Below the pieces are notes generated by a model. The model was not told where the DNA came from. It made no database searches and saw only the letters and a program-made list of their open reading frames with translations. The position numbers and the translations under genes were made by a program. From Enterovirga aerilata (GTDB taxonomy: Bacteria > Pseudomonadota > Alphaproteobacteria > Rhizobiales > Beijerinckiaceae): DNA of 64,000 bases. Positions 26,645-36,661 of the stretch are shown here, in pieces; position 1 is the stretch's first letter, and the number at the start of each line of letters is the position of its first letter. The DNA lies in contig NZ_JABEPP010000005.1 of assembly GCF_013044135.1 (NCBI RefSeq), forward strand, positions 237,001 through 301,000, written 5' to 3'.

Positions 26645-27625
26645 TCAGCCCGCCTGCTCGCCGGCGACCTCCGCCTCGACCTCGGCCGGGTCCAGATCGT
26701 AGACCCGCGAACAGAACTCGCAGGTGACCCCGATGCGCCCGTCGTCGCCGACCATGTGACGCCGGTCGTCCGCGGAGAAGTTGCGCATCATCCGAATGAT
26801 GCGCTCGCGCGAGCAGTGGCACTCCTCGCGTACCGCCTGGCTCTCGAAGACCCGTACGCCGCGCTCGTGAAAGAGCCGATACAGGAGCCGCTCGCTCGAG
26901 ACGCCCGGATCGACGAGCTCGTGGTCCTCTACGGTATCGACGAACGCCTTCGCCTCGACCCAGGCGTCGTCCTCGTCGAGGCTATGCGCCTCGCGGCCTT
27001 CCGGCAGGTCGCCGGGATGGAGGTCCGCCTGCCGGGCGCGCTCGGGGGAGGACGGCAGGAACTGCACGAGGATGCCGCCTGCCCGATACGAGCGCCCGCC
27101 TTCGTGGAATTCCTCGGCCACCGCGAGCCGGACGCGCGTCGGGATCTGCTCGGACTGCCGGAAGTACTGGTGTGCGGCTTCCTCGAAGCCCTGCCCCTCG
27201 AGAGAGACGACGCCCTGGTAGCGGCTGAAATCGGCGCCCTGGTCGATCGTCATGGCCAGGATGCCTTGGCCCAGGAGCTCGCCAGTCCGGGGGTTCGCTG
27301 AGGCTTCGGCCAGCCGTTCCGGATCGAACCGGGCATAGGCCCGGATCCGGTCCGGCGCGTCGAAATCGACGACCAGCATGTCGATGGGGCCATCGGACTT
27401 CGTCTGGAGCTGGAACCGGCCCTCGAACTTGAGCGAGGAGCCGAGCAGGACGGTCAGGGCGCAGGCTTCGCCGACCACCCGCGCCACCGCGTCCGGGTAG
27501 GCGTGGCGCGCGAGAAGCTGGTCGAGCGAGGGGCCGAGCCGGACGGCCCGACCGCGCACGTCCAGCCCTTCGACCGCGAAGGGGAGAACGACGTCGTCGG
27601 CACCTTCGAGCCGGCCCTCGCTCAT
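26645..27625 (-). CDS. hslO: Redox-regulated chaperone Hsp33
   Basis: A 326-residue protein. The N-terminal substrate-binding core holds LTVLLGSSLKFEGRFQLQTK. The C-terminal zinc redox switch has Cys269/Cys271 (ECHCSRER) and Cys302/Cys305 (CEFC). Oxidation of these thiols releases zinc and activates holdase function in the cytoplasm. The start ATG overlaps the argF stop by one base. The link of hslO to argF is common in Hyphomicrobiales. Confidence 0.95.
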   Translation of the reverse strand: MSEGRLEGADDVVLPFAVEGLDVRGRAVRLGPSLDQLLARHAYPDAVARVVGEACALTVLLGSSLKFEGRFQLQTKSDGPIDMLVVDFDAPDRIRAYARFDPERLAEASANPRTGELLGQGILAMTIDQGADFSRYQGVVSLEGQGFEEAAHQYFRQSEQIPTRVRLAVAEEFHEGGRSYRAGGILVQFLPSSPERARQADLHPGDLPEGREAHSLDEDDAWVEAKAFVDTVEDHELVDPGVSSERLLYRLFHERGVRVFESQAVREECHCSRERIIRMMRNFSADDRRHMVGDDGRIGVTCEFCSRVYDLDPAEVEAEVAGEQAG

Positions 27626-28557
27626 CAGGCGGACGCCCCCAGGCACCAGGCCAAGATGCCCTTCTGAGCATGGAGCCGGTTCTCGGCCTCGTCGAAGACG
27701 ACCGAGCGCGGCCCGTCGATGACCTCGTCCGTCACCTCCTCGCCGCGATGGGCAGGGAGGCAATGCATGAAGATCGGATCGCGCTTCGCCGCGCCGAGGA
27801 GCCTGCCGTTGACCTGATAGGGAGCGAGCAGGTTGTGGCGGTTCGTCTCGTTCTCGTCGCCCATCGAGACCCAGCAATCGGTCACGATGGCGTCGGCATC
27901 GCGGACCGCCGCGAAGGGGTCGCCCGTGAGCTCGATCTCCGCGCCGGTCTTCGCGGCCCAGGCCCTCAGGTCGTGCCGCGCCAGGAGCTCGCCGGGTGCC
28001 GCGACGTTGATCTTGAACTCGAGCCGGCCGGCGGCGTGGATCCAGGAGGCGAGGACGTTGTTCACGTCCCCGGACCAGGCGATCGTCCGGCCGCGGATCG
28101 GACCCTTGTGCTCCTCGAAGGTGAGCACGTCGGCCATGATCTGGCACGGATGCGAGCTTTTCGTGAGACCGTTGATGACGGGCACGGTCGCGTTCGCGGC
28201 AAGCTCGAGCAGCGTGCCGTGCTCCAGGATGCGGATCATGATGCCGTCGACGTAGCGCGACAGGACCCGCGCCGTATCGGCGATCGACTCGCCGCGCCCG
28301 AGCTGCATCTCCTGCCCGGTGAGCACGATCGCCTCGCCGCCGAGCTCGCGCATGGCGACGTCGAAGGACACCCGCGTCCGGGTCGAAGGCTTGTCGAAGA
28401 TCATCGCCAGGACCTTGCCGGCGAGCGGTCGATCGGCGGGCGGTTCGCCCTTGCGGCGGCGGCGCTTCATGGCCGCGCTGCGGTCGAGGAGTTCACGCAG
28501 CTCGCCGCCCGAGAAATCGGTGAGATCGAGGAAATGCCTCGGATGGCCGCTCGTCAT
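27625..28557 (-). CDS. argF: Ornithine carbamoyltransferase
   Basis: A 310-residue enzyme with the carbamoyl-phosphate motif KPSTRT (56-61), the HPCQ motif (136-139), the ornithine-site DCWVSMGDE, and [10 protein letters not shown] (263-272). It makes citrulline from ornithine and carbamoyl phosphate. The start at 28557 overlaps the argD stop by 4 bases (ATGA), so argD-argF-hslO is a translationally coupled operon. Confidence 0.97.
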   Translation of the reverse strand: MTSGHPRHFLDLTDFSGGELRELLDRSAAMKRRRRKGEPPADRPLAGKVLAMIFDKPSTRTRVSFDVAMRELGGEAIVLTGQEMQLGRGESIADTARVLSRYVDGIMIRILEHGTLLELAANATVPVINGLTKSSHPCQIMADVLTFEEHKGPIRGRTIAWSGDVNNVLASWIHAAGRLEFKINVAAPGELLARHDLRAWAAKTGAEIELTGDPFAAVRDADAIVTDCWVSMGDENETNRHNLLAPYQVNGRLLGAAKRDPIFMHCLPAHRGEEVTDEVIDGPRSVVFDEAENRLHAQKGILAWCLGASA

Positions 28558-29771
28558 TCCGCGGCTCCCTTCAGCGGCTGCCGCATCTCGTCCTCGAGCT
28601 TCTGGCAGGCGCGATCGATGCGCCCGACGGCCTCCGCGACCTCGGCCTCGCCGATGATGAGCGGCGGAAGGAGGCGCACCACGTTGTCGCCCGCCGTGAT
28701 GAGGAGCAGGTCCTCGTTCTCGGCCGCCTTGGCGAGGTCGGTGTTCGGGATATGCGTCCTGATCCCGACCATCAGAGCCTGGCCGCGAATCTCGGCGATC
28801 ACCGCCGGATGCCGGTCCTTCAGCTCGGCGAGACGCTGCTTCAGGAGCAGTCCCATCTGCTGGACGTGCTCCAGGAAGCCGGGGGCGAGCACCACGTCCA
28901 GCACGGCGTTGCCGACCGCCATGGCAAGCGGATTGCCGCCGAAGGTGGTGCCGTGCGTGCCCGCCGTCATGCCCTTGGCTGCCTCGGCTGTCGCAAGGCA
29001 GGCGCCCATCGGGAACCCGCCGCCGATGCCCTTCGCGACGGCCATGATGTCGGGCGAGATGCCGGCCCATTCATGCGCGAAGAGCTTGCCGGTGCGGCCG
29101 ACGCCGGTCTGCACCTCGTCGAAGACGAGGAGGAGGCCGCGATCGTCGCAGAGCTGGCGCAGCGCGCGGAGCCGCTCCGTCGGAACCGGCCGGATGCCGC
29201 CTTCGCCCTGGACGGGCTCGATCAGGATGGCGCCCGTCTCCGGGCCGATCGCCGCCTTCAGGGCCGCGTCGTCCCCGAACGGAACCTGGTCGAAGCCCTC
29301 GACCTTGGGGCCGAAGCCATCCAGGTACTTCTTCTGGCCGCCGGCTGCGATCGTCGCGAGCGTTCTGCCGTGGAACGCGCCCTCGAAGGTGATGATGCGG
29401 TAGCGCTCCGGCTGCCCGTTCGCCGAGTGGTACTTCCGGGCCATCTTGATCGAGGCCTCGAGCGCCTCCGCGCCCGAGTTCGAGAAGAAGACGAGGTCGG
29501 CGAAGGTCGCGTCGGTCAGGCGCTTCGCCAGCCGCTCGCCTTCCGGATTCTGGTAGAGGTTGGAGATGTGCCAGACCTTCTGGGCCTGACTCGTCAGCGC
29601 TTCCACGAGATGCGGATGGGCATGGCCCAAGGCATTCACGGCGATTCCGGCGCCGAAATCGAGCACGCGTCGCCCGTCCCCGGTGATCAGCCAGGCGCCC
29701 TCGCCTCGCTCGAACACCAGGTTCGAACGGGCGTAGGTCGGCAGGATCGACGAGGGCTGAGGCGAGGACAC
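28554..29771 (-). CDS. argD: Acetylornithine aminotransferase
   Basis: A 405-residue class III PLP aminotransferase. [20 protein letters not shown] is the phosphate-binding part. [14 protein letters not shown] carries the Asp218 that contacts the PLP ring, and Lys247 ([13 protein letters not shown]) is the Schiff-base lysine. It converts N-acetylglutamate semialdehyde to N-acetylornithine. I chose the GTG at 29771 because GGAGG stands 7 bases upstream and the frame before it lacks family similarity. It is first in the argD-argF-hslO operon. Confidence 0.95.
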   Translation of the reverse strand: MSSPQPSSILPTYARSNLVFERGEGAWLITGDGRRVLDFGAGIAVNALGHAHPHLVEALTSQAQKVWHISNLYQNPEGERLAKRLTDATFADLVFFSNSGAEALEASIKMARKYHSANGQPERYRIITFEGAFHGRTLATIAAGGQKKYLDGFGPKVEGFDQVPFGDDAALKAAIGPETGAILIEPVQGEGGIRPVPTERLRALRQLCDDRGLLLVFDEVQTGVGRTGKLFAHEWAGISPDIMAVAKGIGGGFPMGACLATAEAAKGMTAGTHGTTFGGNPLAMAVGNAVLDVVLAPGFLEHVQQMGLLLKQRLAELKDRHPAVIAEIRGQALMVGIRTHIPNTDLAKAAENEDLLLITAGDNVVRLLPPLIIGEAEVAEAVGRIDRACQKLEDEMRQPLKGAAE

Positions 29772-29802
29772 GTGGGCCTCCGTGGGTGGTTGCGCAAACC
29801 GG

Positions 29803-29831
29803 AAAACAAAGAAGCCGCCCAGCCGGGCGGC
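29803..29831 (-). terminator. Rho-independent terminator after argE
   Basis: On the minus strand GCCGCCC and GGGCGGC form a perfect 7-bp stem with a 4-base loop, followed by TTCTTTGTTTT. It lies between the argE end and the argD start, so it should end argE/apaG transcription and separate it from the argD operon. Confidence 0.8.
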
Positions 29832-29943
29832 TCGCACGTGAATCTATTGTGGTTGCGGGCGGTGTCAAATGCGAGTGGCTGATCCTCGGCATCTCGCCGC
29901 GAGACCATCGCCGGGTAAGGACGGGGCGGAGCCGGCTCCCGCC

Positions 29944-31119
29944 CTACCCGGAACAAAGCTCCGCGAGCTTACGCATGAAACGCTCGCCCTCCGCGAGTTC
30001 ATCGAGCGTGATGTACTCGTCCGGCTGGTGGGCGCGGTCGATCGAGCCCGGGCCGCAGACCACGGTCGGGATACCCGCCTCCTGGAAACGGCCAGCCTCC
30101 GTCCCATAGGCAGCGGTCACGGTGCCGTTCCGGCCGGTCAGGCGCTTGGCGAGGGTCTCGGCCGGCGAACCGGGGTCCGGGGCAAGACCGGGCACGAGCA
30201 CCTCGCGCACGGTCTCGATGCGGCCGAACTCGCCGAAGCGGTTCAGCCGGGGAAGCGCCGCCGCGGTGGCGAACCGCTCGAGGCGTGTCGGGATCTCCGC
30301 CGGATCGAGATCCGGCAGGCCGCGGAACTCCCAGTTGAAGCAGCAGAGCTTGGGCAGGATGTTGCGCGCGGTGCCGCCCATGATCCGACCGACATGGACG
30401 GTCGTGTAGGGCGGGTCGAAGCGGCCGCTCGGGTCGCCACGCTCCATCATCTCGTCCGCCAGGCGGTTTAGCTCGGCGAGAAGCTCGCCCGCGACCATCA
30501 CGGCATTGGCGCCGAGATAGGGCTTGGCCGAATGCGCCTCGAAGCCATGTACGGTCGTCACGAAGGTCGCGACGCTCTTGTGTGCGTCGACCACATCAAG
30601 GCTCGTGGGTTCGCCCACGATCACGGCTGTCGGCCGCGGCAGGTCGCAGCCGAACCGAGCGATGGCATCGGCCACTCCGAGGCAGGTCGTCTCCTCGTCA
30701 TAGGATAGGAGGATGTGGATAGGGGTCTTCAGCTCAACGTCCAGGAAATCCGGTACCGCAGCGAGCGCGAGCGCATCGAAGCCCTTCATGTCCACGGCGC
30801 CGCGGCCATGCGCCCGGCCGCTTTCGACCCGGAGCCGGAACGGATCGGCGGTCCAATCCTGGCCCTCCACCGAGACGCAGTCCGTATGCCCGGACAGGAG
30901 GATGCCACCACGATCGGCCGGACCGACCGTCGCGAAGATCGCCTGCTTGTCGCCTGCGGCGTTCGGTACGCGCCAGAAGGGCACGCCCCAGCCGGCGAGG
31001 TACTCGGCCACGAAATCGATCAGCGGAATGTTGGACCTGGAGCTTTCGGTGTCGAACCCGACGAGCCGCTCGAGCATCTCCAGCGTCGTGTAGCGCCGCC
31101 CCGCAGCGGCGCCGGTCAA
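29944..31119 (-). CDS. argE: Acetylornithine deacetylase
   Basis: A 391-residue M20 metallopeptidase-type enzyme. Metal ligands are in LLSGHTDCV (His78), GRGAVDMKGF (Asp110) and SYDEETTC (catalytic and bridging Glu), with VVGEPTSLDVV and a late histidine in RAHQPDEY. It removes acetate from N-acetylornithine. A complete acetyl-cycle enzyme (argE) next to argD and argF fits the linear arginine pathway. It lies about 10 bases after apaG. Confidence 0.93.
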   Translation of the reverse strand: MTGAAAGRRYTTLEMLERLVGFDTESSRSNIPLIDFVAEYLAGWGVPFWRVPNAAGDKQAIFATVGPADRGGILLSGHTDCVSVEGQDWTADPFRLRVESGRAHGRGAVDMKGFDALALAAVPDFLDVELKTPIHILLSYDEETTCLGVADAIARFGCDLPRPTAVIVGEPTSLDVVDAHKSVATFVTTVHGFEAHSAKPYLGANAVMVAGELLAELNRLADEMMERGDPSGRFDPPYTTVHVGRIMGGTARNILPKLCCFNWEFRGLPDLDPAEIPTRLERFATAAALPRLNRFGEFGRIETVREVLVPGLAPDPGSPAETLAKRLTGRNGTVTAAYGTEAGRFQEAGIPTVVCGPGSIDRAHQPDEYITLDELAEGERFMRKLAELCSG

Positions 31120-31129
31120 GGCGCGTTCC

Positions 31130-31522
31130 TCAATGGATCGCCCGCTTCACGAAGGGACTGTCGAGCGAGAAGGCAGGGATCTCGGCCCGGAAGGTCTCCC
31201 CGGTATCGGCGAGCATCGTGTAGGAGCCCTGCATCGTGCCGTCCGGCGTCGTGAGCGGACAGCCGCTGGTATAGGTGAAGGTCTCGCCGGGCCCGAGCGT
31301 AGGCTGCTCGCCGACGACGCCGGCGCCGCGCACCTCGTGGATGTTGCCGTCCCCGTCGATGATGCGCCAATGCCGGGAACGGAGCTGTACCCGCTTGGTC
31401 GACATGTTCGTGATCTCGACCCTGTAGGCGAAGAAGAACTTGCGCTTCTCCGGCTGGGATTCCTCTTCGACGAAGCGTGGCTCCACGCAGACCCGGATGC
31501 CCTGCGTCGTGGCCTTGTACAT
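31130..31522 (-). CDS. apaG: ApaG family protein
   Basis: A 130-residue protein with the ApaG/DUF525 beta-sandwich signature. It shows FFFAYRVEITNMSTKRVQLRSRHW, IIDGDGNIHEVRGAGVVGEQP and FTYTSGCPLTTPDGTMQGSY. ApaG is a fibronectin-III-like protein of unclear role, associated with Co/Mg efflux phenotypes. It probably shares a transcript with argE downstream. Confidence 0.94.
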   Translation of the reverse strand: MYKATTQGIRVCVEPRFVEEESQPEKRKFFFAYRVEITNMSTKRVQLRSRHWRIIDGDGNIHEVRGAGVVGEQPTLGPGETFTYTSGCPLTTPDGTMQGSYTMLADTGETFRAEIPAFSLDSPFVKRAIH

Positions 31523-31618
31523 GGTGAAGCCCTCAGGCGGACGAACTTACCCGTAGCTAAGGCCCCCCTTGGGTCAAGGTCAACGCGCCCCGCCGGCGCA
31601 GGCCCCGTTGCGTCCAGA

Positions 31619-31646
31619 TTGTAAGACAGTAAGCTGATCGTACAAT
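31619..31646 (+). promoter_or_regulatory. Probable sigma70-type promoter of the Bug protein gene
   Basis: TTGTAA and TACAAT are separated by 16 bases, a fair match to the vegetative consensus. They lie 18 bases before the start codon at 31665. The leader would be very short, with the ribosome site GGGAGGA at 31654-31660. TTGTA...TACAA is also an inverted repeat, so a repressor could bind here. Confidence 0.5.
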
Positions 31647-31664
31647 CAGAGTTGGGAGGACGCC

Positions 31665-32633
31665 TTGAGGCGATTGCTGGCGGTCACTTGTGCGATCCTG
31701 CTGTGGGCATCTCCAGCCCTGGCGGACACGTTTCCCTCACGTCCCATCACGATGGTTGTGCCATTTGCGGCCGGCGGCCCGGGGGACGTCATCGGCCGCA
31801 TCCTCGGTTCCGCTATGGGCCAGAATCTCGGCCAGACGGTCGTGATCGAGAACGTCGGCGGCGCCGGCGGAACGATCGGCACGGGGAAGGTCGCGAACGC
31901 TCCTCCGGACGGATACACCGTTCTCCTGATGCATGTGGGGCAGGCGACGAGCGTCACGCTGTTCCGCAAGCTGAACTACGACCCGGTGGGCGATTTCGAG
32001 CCGATCGGACTCGTCACCGACGTCCCCATGATCCTCGTCGGGAACAACGACTTTCCGCCCCGGGACCTGCGCGAGCTCGCAGCCTACATCAGGGAGCACA
32101 GGGAGAAGGTCCTGCTCGGCAATGCCGGGATCGGCTCCGCATCGCATCTGTGCGGGCTGCTCCTGATGAGCACGCTCGATACCCAGATGACCACTGTCCA
32201 GTATCGCGGCGGAGGCCCGGCTCTGATCGACATCATGGGCGGGCGGATCAATCTCTGGTGCGACCCGGCCACGGGCCCGACCCCTTATGTCCGCGAGGGC
32301 AAGATGCGGGCCTATGCTGTCACGACCAAATCGCGCCTGCCGACGCTGCCTGACCTGCCCACCGCGGACGAGGCGGGCCTGCCGGGCTTCGAGGTCTCCA
32401 CATGGTACGGCCTTTACGCCCCGAAGGGCACGCCGAAGCCGGTCGTCGAACGCCTGGTCGTGGCCCTTCAGGCCGCACTGAAGGACCCGACAGTGGCGCA
32501 GCGTTTCGGGGAGCTCAGCATGCAGCCGGTCCCGGCCGACAAGGCGAACCCGCCCGCGCTCGCATCTCACCTTCGGGCCGAGGTCGACAAGTGGGCGCCC
32601 ATCATCCGCAAGGCCGGAATCCACGCCGACTGA
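31665..32633 (+). CDS. Tripartite tricarboxylate transporter substrate-binding protein (Bug/TctC)
   Basis: A 322-residue periplasmic protein. The signal peptide is MRRLLAVTCAILLWASPALA. It then has the Bug-family hallmarks FPSRPITMVVPFAAGGPGD, GGAGGTIGTGKVANAPPDGY and LPTADEAGLPGFEVSTWYGL. The start is TTG, supported by a strong GGGAGGA site 4 bases upstream and by the signal peptide. Bug proteins bind carboxylates or related small ligands. No TctA/TctB membrane genes are adjacent, so this is an orphan binding protein. Confidence 0.9.
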   Translation: MRRLLAVTCAILLWASPALADTFPSRPITMVVPFAAGGPGDVIGRILGSAMGQNLGQTVVIENVGGAGGTIGTGKVANAPPDGYTVLLMHVGQATSVTLFRKLNYDPVGDFEPIGLVTDVPMILVGNNDFPPRDLRELAAYIREHREKVLLGNAGIGSASHLCGLLLMSTLDTQMTTVQYRGGGPALIDIMGGRINLWCDPATGPTPYVREGKMRAYAVTTKSRLPTLPDLPTADEAGLPGFEVSTWYGLYAPKGTPKPVVERLVVALQAALKDPTVAQRFGELSMQPVPADKANPPALASHLRAEVDKWAPIIRKAGIHAD

Positions 32634-32643
32634 CCGCGGTGGC

Positions 32644-34455
32644 TCAGCCGAGCTCCTCGCGCAGGATCTCGAGCTCCAGCCACTCCGTCTCGGCAGCCTC
32701 CAGCTCCGCCGCCTTCTGCGTCACGGCGGCTGAAGCCTTGTCGAAGGCGGCGCGATCTCGCGCGTAGAGCTCCGGGTCGGCGAGCTTGGCCTGCAGGGCA
32801 GCGATCTCCCGGGTGAGCGTCTCGATGCGGGACGGCAGCGTCTTCAGCGCATGCTGCTGGTGGAAACTGAGGCGTCTTTTCGCGGTCGGCGCGGCGGATG
32901 TCTGGACGGGAGCCTCACCGCGCGGTCTCGGCTGGGGCCGCGCCGCCGCCGGGCGGGCGAGGAGATCGGCGCCGCGTTGCGCCAGCATGTCCGTGTAGCC
33001 GCCGGCATATTCGAGCCAGCGACCGTTGCCCTCGGGCACGATGACCGAGGTGGCGATCCGGTCGAGAAAGTCCCGGTCGTGGCTGATGAGAAGGATCGTG
33101 CCCGCGTATTCCCCGAGCATCTCCTCCAGCACGTCGAGCGTCTCCAGATCGAGATCGTTGGTCGGTTCGTCGAGGACGAGGAGGTTCGAGGGCCTGGCCA
33201 GGGCGCGGGCGAGCATGATGCGACCGCGCTCGCCTCCCGAGAGGACGCGAACGGGCGTGCGGGCCTGCTCCGGCGAGAACAGGAAGTCCTTGAGATAGCC
33301 GATGACGTGCCGCGTCTCGGTCCCGACCGTGATCATGTCGCCGCGGCCCTCGGTCATGGCCTCGGCGAGGGTGTCGTTCGGGTCGAGGTTCTCGCGACGC
33401 TGGTCGAGCGCGACCATCTCCAGGGCCGCACCGAGCCGGACGGAGCCGGTATCGGGCTCCAGCATGCCCGTGAGCAGCTTCACCAGCGTCGTCTTGCCCG
33501 CCCCGTTCGGGCCGACGATGCCGACGCGGTCGCCGCGCAGGATCCGGGTCGAGAAGTCAGCCACGATGGGCCGCCCGCCGAAGCTTTTCGCAAGGTTCTT
33601 CGCCTCGATCACGAGCGTGCCCGATTGCTCGGCCTCCGCTGCGGCCATTCTCACCGCGCCGGCAGCTCGCCGCTCGGTGCGGCGCGTCTGGCGCAGCGCG
33701 GCGAGCGCCGCCATCCGGCGCACGTTCCGCTTGCGCCGGGCGGTCACGCCGTAGCGCACCCAATGCTCCTCGGCCGCGATCTTGCGGTCGAGCCTGTGGC
33801 GCTCCGCCTCCTCCTCGGCCAGGACGCTGTCGCGCCAGGCCTCGAACTCGCCGAAGCCGCGCTCGATCCGGCGGGTGCGGCCGCGGTCGAGCCAGACCGT
33901 CGCCTGGGACAGATTCGTGAGGAAGCGCCGGTCGTGGCTGATCAGGACAAGCGCCCCACGCCGGCTTCTCAGCTCCGCTTCGAGCCACTCGATCGTGGTC
34001 AGGTCGAGATGGTTCGTCGGCTCGTCCAGGAGCAGGATGTCCGGCTCCGGAGCGAGGGTCCTGGCGAGGGCCGCGCGCCGGGCCTCGCCGCCGGAGAGCG
34101 CGGCCGGGTCTTCCTCGCCGCTCAGTCCCAGTTCGCCCAGGAGGTACTGCGCCCGATACGGGTCGTCGCCCGGACCAAGCCCGGCTTCGACATAGGCGAG
34201 CACGGTCCCGTACCCACCCATATCGGGCTCCTGCGGCAGATAACGGATCGTGGCGCCCGGCTGGCGAAAGACTTCCCCGCGATCCGCCTCGACCAGCCCT
34301 GCGGCGATCCGCAGCAGGGTGGACTTGCCCGATCCGTTCCGGCCGACGAGGCAGACCCGGTCGCCCGCCCCGACCGAAAGATCGGCGCTCTCCAGGAGCG
34401 GCGTGCCGCCAAAGGTGAGCGCCACGCCTTGAAGCGAGAGAAGAGGAGGGGCCAT
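32644..34455 (-). CDS. ABC-F family ATPase (Uup-like)
   Basis: A 603-residue protein with two ABC domains in tandem and no membrane segments. Walker A motifs are VGRNGSGKS (near residue 40) and VGPNGAGKT (near 320). Signatures are LSGGEARRAALARTL and LSGGERGRIMLARAL. A basic linker lies between, and a coiled-coil C-terminal domain of about 80 residues (RIETLTREIAALQAKLADPE) is typical of Uup. ABC-F proteins act on ribosomes or DNA structures rather than in transport. Confidence 0.9.
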   Translation of the reverse strand: MAPPLLSLQGVALTFGGTPLLESADLSVGAGDRVCLVGRNGSGKSTLLRIAAGLVEADRGEVFRQPGATIRYLPQEPDMGGYGTVLAYVEAGLGPGDDPYRAQYLLGELGLSGEEDPAALSGGEARRAALARTLAPEPDILLLDEPTNHLDLTTIEWLEAELRSRRGALVLISHDRRFLTNLSQATVWLDRGRTRRIERGFGEFEAWRDSVLAEEEAERHRLDRKIAAEEHWVRYGVTARRKRNVRRMAALAALRQTRRTERRAAGAVRMAAAEAEQSGTLVIEAKNLAKSFGGRPIVADFSTRILRGDRVGIVGPNGAGKTTLVKLLTGMLEPDTGSVRLGAALEMVALDQRRENLDPNDTLAEAMTEGRGDMITVGTETRHVIGYLKDFLFSPEQARTPVRVLSGGERGRIMLARALARPSNLLVLDEPTNDLDLETLDVLEEMLGEYAGTILLISHDRDFLDRIATSVIVPEGNGRWLEYAGGYTDMLAQRGADLLARPAAARPQPRPRGEAPVQTSAAPTAKRRLSFHQQHALKTLPSRIETLTREIAALQAKLADPELYARDRAAFDKASAAVTQKAAELEAAETEWLELEILREELG

Positions 34456-34835
34456 CGGATCGTGGTGAAGGAGAAGCGGGCCGACGCGGCTGCGGCGCGC
34501 CTCCTATCACGAAGCCGCGCGTTGAGGTCAGCCCGGCGGAATTTCCCGGACGCCCAGCCGTCTACCCTGATCTTGGACGATCCGGTTCTGCGCTGGTTCA
34601 CATTCGAGTTGGAAAAATTAAAAAACTGTAAGTTGTACGGCGGCGATGCGTTCAGTCGTTCGCCGACGAATCCTGCGGTGGGCCTCTTCGGCGAGCGGCC
34701 GCCGCAACTCCGCGATCGCGGTCTGGCCGCCATGGCCGGCATAGGATGAGGGCTCTTGGGCATTATGAGGCAAGGCGGGCTGCGGCCCGGCATAGAACCG
34801 GCCGGACCGGCTCTCTGCAGAGGCGGGCTGGCCCG
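34456..34835. other. Intergenic with A/T-rich core, probable promoter region
   Basis: The gap between the ABC-F gene and the FrmR/CsoR-like gene holds an A/T-rich island (GGAAAAATTAAAAAACTG, about 34612-34630). This is unlike the surrounding G/C-rich DNA and is likely a promoter or regulator region. One frame running 34560-34749 on the plus strand reads RWFTFELEKLKNCKLYGGDA, but no start or family supports it. Confidence 0.35.
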
Positions 34836-35168
34836 GTGAAGTACGAAGTCTCCGAGGGGCGGCTCTATCTCCGGCGCGAACCGGAGGAGAAGCAGCCGAT
34901 CCTGTCCCGGCTCGCCCGCATCGAGGGTCAGGTGCGCGGCCTGAGGCAGATGGTCGAGAACGACCGCTATTGCGGCGAGGAGCTGCAGCAGGCTACCGCC
35001 ATCATGGCGGCCCTGCGCGAGGTGTCGCTGCTCGTCCTCCAGGACCACCTGAGTGCCGGGATCGACCATGCCGCGACGCTGCTCAAGGAGGAGAGCGGGA
35101 GCGACGAGGGCGTGAAGACCGCCGTGACCGAGATCACGACGCTGCTCCGGGCCGTGCTGAAGCAATAG
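34836..35168 (+). CDS. Metal/formaldehyde-sensing transcriptional regulator, CsoR/FrmR (DUF156) family
   Basis: A 110-residue all-helical repressor. The GTG at 34836 gives an N-terminus close to the family; upstream codons look non-coding. Core motifs are ILSRLARIEGQVRGLRQMVE and LQDHLSAGIDHA. Ligand positions are Cys46 (RYCGEEL) and His71 (QDHLS). The +4 residue after that His, Cys in CsoR, is Gly75, so copper sensing by the classic Cys-His-Cys site is unlikely. An FrmR-like or other sensing role fits better. No target efflux or dehydrogenase gene is adjacent. Confidence 0.8.
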   Translation: MKYEVSEGRLYLRREPEEKQPILSRLARIEGQVRGLRQMVENDRYCGEELQQATAIMAALREVSLLVLQDHLSAGIDHAATLLKEESGSDEGVKTAVTEITTLLRAVLKQ

Positions 35169-35178
35169 CCCCCGCGCC

Positions 35179-35943
35179 TCAGCCGCGGCCCTGGACGAAG
35201 CGGCGGAACCGCTCGGAAGCCGGGTTGCCGAACATGGCTGCGGGCGTGCCCTCCGCCTCGATGCGGCCGTCCTCCAGGAACAGAACGCGGCTCGAGACGT
35301 CGCGGGCGAAGCCCATCTCGTGCGTCACCACAAGCATCGTGCGGCCCTCTTCCGCGAGCTGGCGCATGACGCGCAGCACCTCGCCCACGAGTTCCGGATC
35401 GAGCGCCGAGGTCGGCTCGTCGAAGAGCATGACGTCCGGCCTCATGGCGAGCGCCCGGGCGATCGCGGCGCGCTGCTGCTGACCGCCGGAGAGATGCGCC
35501 GGGTAGTGGTTGCGCTTGTCGGCGATGCCGACCTTGGCGAGAAGCGCCTCCGCCTCGGCCAGACATTCCGCCCTGGGCCGGCGCTGCACATGGACCGGCG
35601 CCTCGATCACGTTCTCGATCACGGTCATGTGGCTCCAGAGGTTGAAGCTCTGGAACACCATGGCGACGCGCTGGCGCAGCCGCTCGACCTGGCGGCGGTC
35701 GGCGGGCTCGCGGCCGTGCCGGCCCTGTCTCAGCGCAATGCTCTCTCCGGCGACCCGTATCTCCCCCTCGTCCGGCACCTCCAGCAGGTTGAGGCAGCGC
35801 AGCAGGGTCGACTTGCCCGAGCCCGAGGCGCCGAGGATCGAGATCACGTCGCCCGGCTCGGCCCCGAGCGAGACGCCCTTCAGCACCTCGAGCCGGCCGA
35901 AGCGCTTGCGGAGGCCCGTCGCGCTCACGATCGGCTCAGGCAT
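35179..35943 (-). CDS. Amino acid ABC transporter ATP-binding protein (HisP/GlnQ type)
   Basis: A 254-residue ATPase. Walker A is GASGSGKS, the signature is [15 protein letters not shown] and Walker B is [20 protein letters not shown], the polar-amino-acid subfamily form. [20 protein letters not shown] is typical of HisP/OccP. It is the last gene of a minus-strand operon (binding protein, two permeases, ATPase) and overlaps the preceding permease gene. Confidence 0.94.
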   Translation of the reverse strand: MPEPIVSATGLRKRFGRLEVLKGVSLGAEPGDVISILGASGSGKSTLLRCLNLLEVPDEGEIRVAGESIALRQGRHGREPADRRQVERLRQRVAMVFQSFNLWSHMTVIENVIEAPVHVQRRPRAECLAEAEALLAKVGIADKRNHYPAHLSGGQQQRAAIARALAMRPDVMLFDEPTSALDPELVGEVLRVMRQLAEEGRTMLVVTHEMGFARDVSSRVLFLEDGRIEAEGTPAAMFGNPASERFRRFVQGRG

Positions 35944-36661
35944 GGGCGGCCTCGGATGCGGGCGGCTCCCTCGGGGCGGCGCGCAGATGCGGGGAGAGCC
36001 AGTATTCCAGGCCCAGGATGGCGCGGGTCACGGCGATGTTGATGAGGAGATAGATCGAGCCCGCGCAGATGAAGATCTCGACCGCCCGGAAGGTCTGCGC
36101 GATCAGCTTCTGGGCGATGAAGGTCACCTCGGCCAGCGTGATGATGGAGGCGAGCGAGGTCGCCTTCACCATCGAGACGATCTCGTTGGAATAGGCGGGC
36201 AGCGCCTGCCGCAGCGCGATCGGGCCGACGATCCGACGCGCCAGCGTGAGGCGCCCCATGCCGCAGGCGCGGCCCGCCTCGATCTGTCCGTAGGGCACGG
36301 ACAGGATGGCGCCGCGGATGATCTCGGCCGCATAGGCGGCGGTGTTCAGGGAGAGCGCCGTGAGCGCGCACCAATAGGCCTCGCGGAAGAACCACCACAC
36401 GCCCCAGGCCTGGAGCGTCGGGCGGAACTGGCCGAGCCCGTAATAGATGAGGAAGACCTGGACGAGGAGCGGCGTGCCGCGGAACACGAAGACGAAGGCC
36501 CGGGCCGGCCAGACGAGGGCGGGGTGGCGCGAGAGGCTCATCAGGGCGAGGACGAGCGCCAGAACCCCGCCGCAGAGCACGGACCAGCCTGCGAGCCTGA
36601 GCGTGAGCGGCAGGCCGGCGAGCAGCGCCAGCCAGGTCTCGGCCATGAAGGCGAGATCCAT
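35936..36661 (-). CDS. Amino acid ABC transporter permease (HisM type)
   Basis: A 241-residue permease with about 5 helices. It has the family motifs [21 protein letters not shown] and [20 protein letters not shown] (EAA loop). The start [10 protein letters not shown] at 36661 makes an ATGA overlap with the other permease. It likely forms a heterodimer with that permease, as in histidine, octopine or lysine-arginine-ornithine transporters. Confidence 0.93.
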   Translation of the reverse strand: MDLAFMAETWLALLAGLPLTLRLAGWSVLCGGVLALVLALMSLSRHPALVWPARAFVFVFRGTPLLVQVFLIYYGLGQFRPTLQAWGVWWFFREAYWCALTALSLNTAAYAAEIIRGAILSVPYGQIEAGRACGMGRLTLARRIVGPIALRQALPAYSNEIVSMVKATSLASIITLAEVTFIAQKLIAQTFRAVEIFICAGSIYLLINIAVTRAILGLEYWLSPHLRAAPREPPASEAAHA

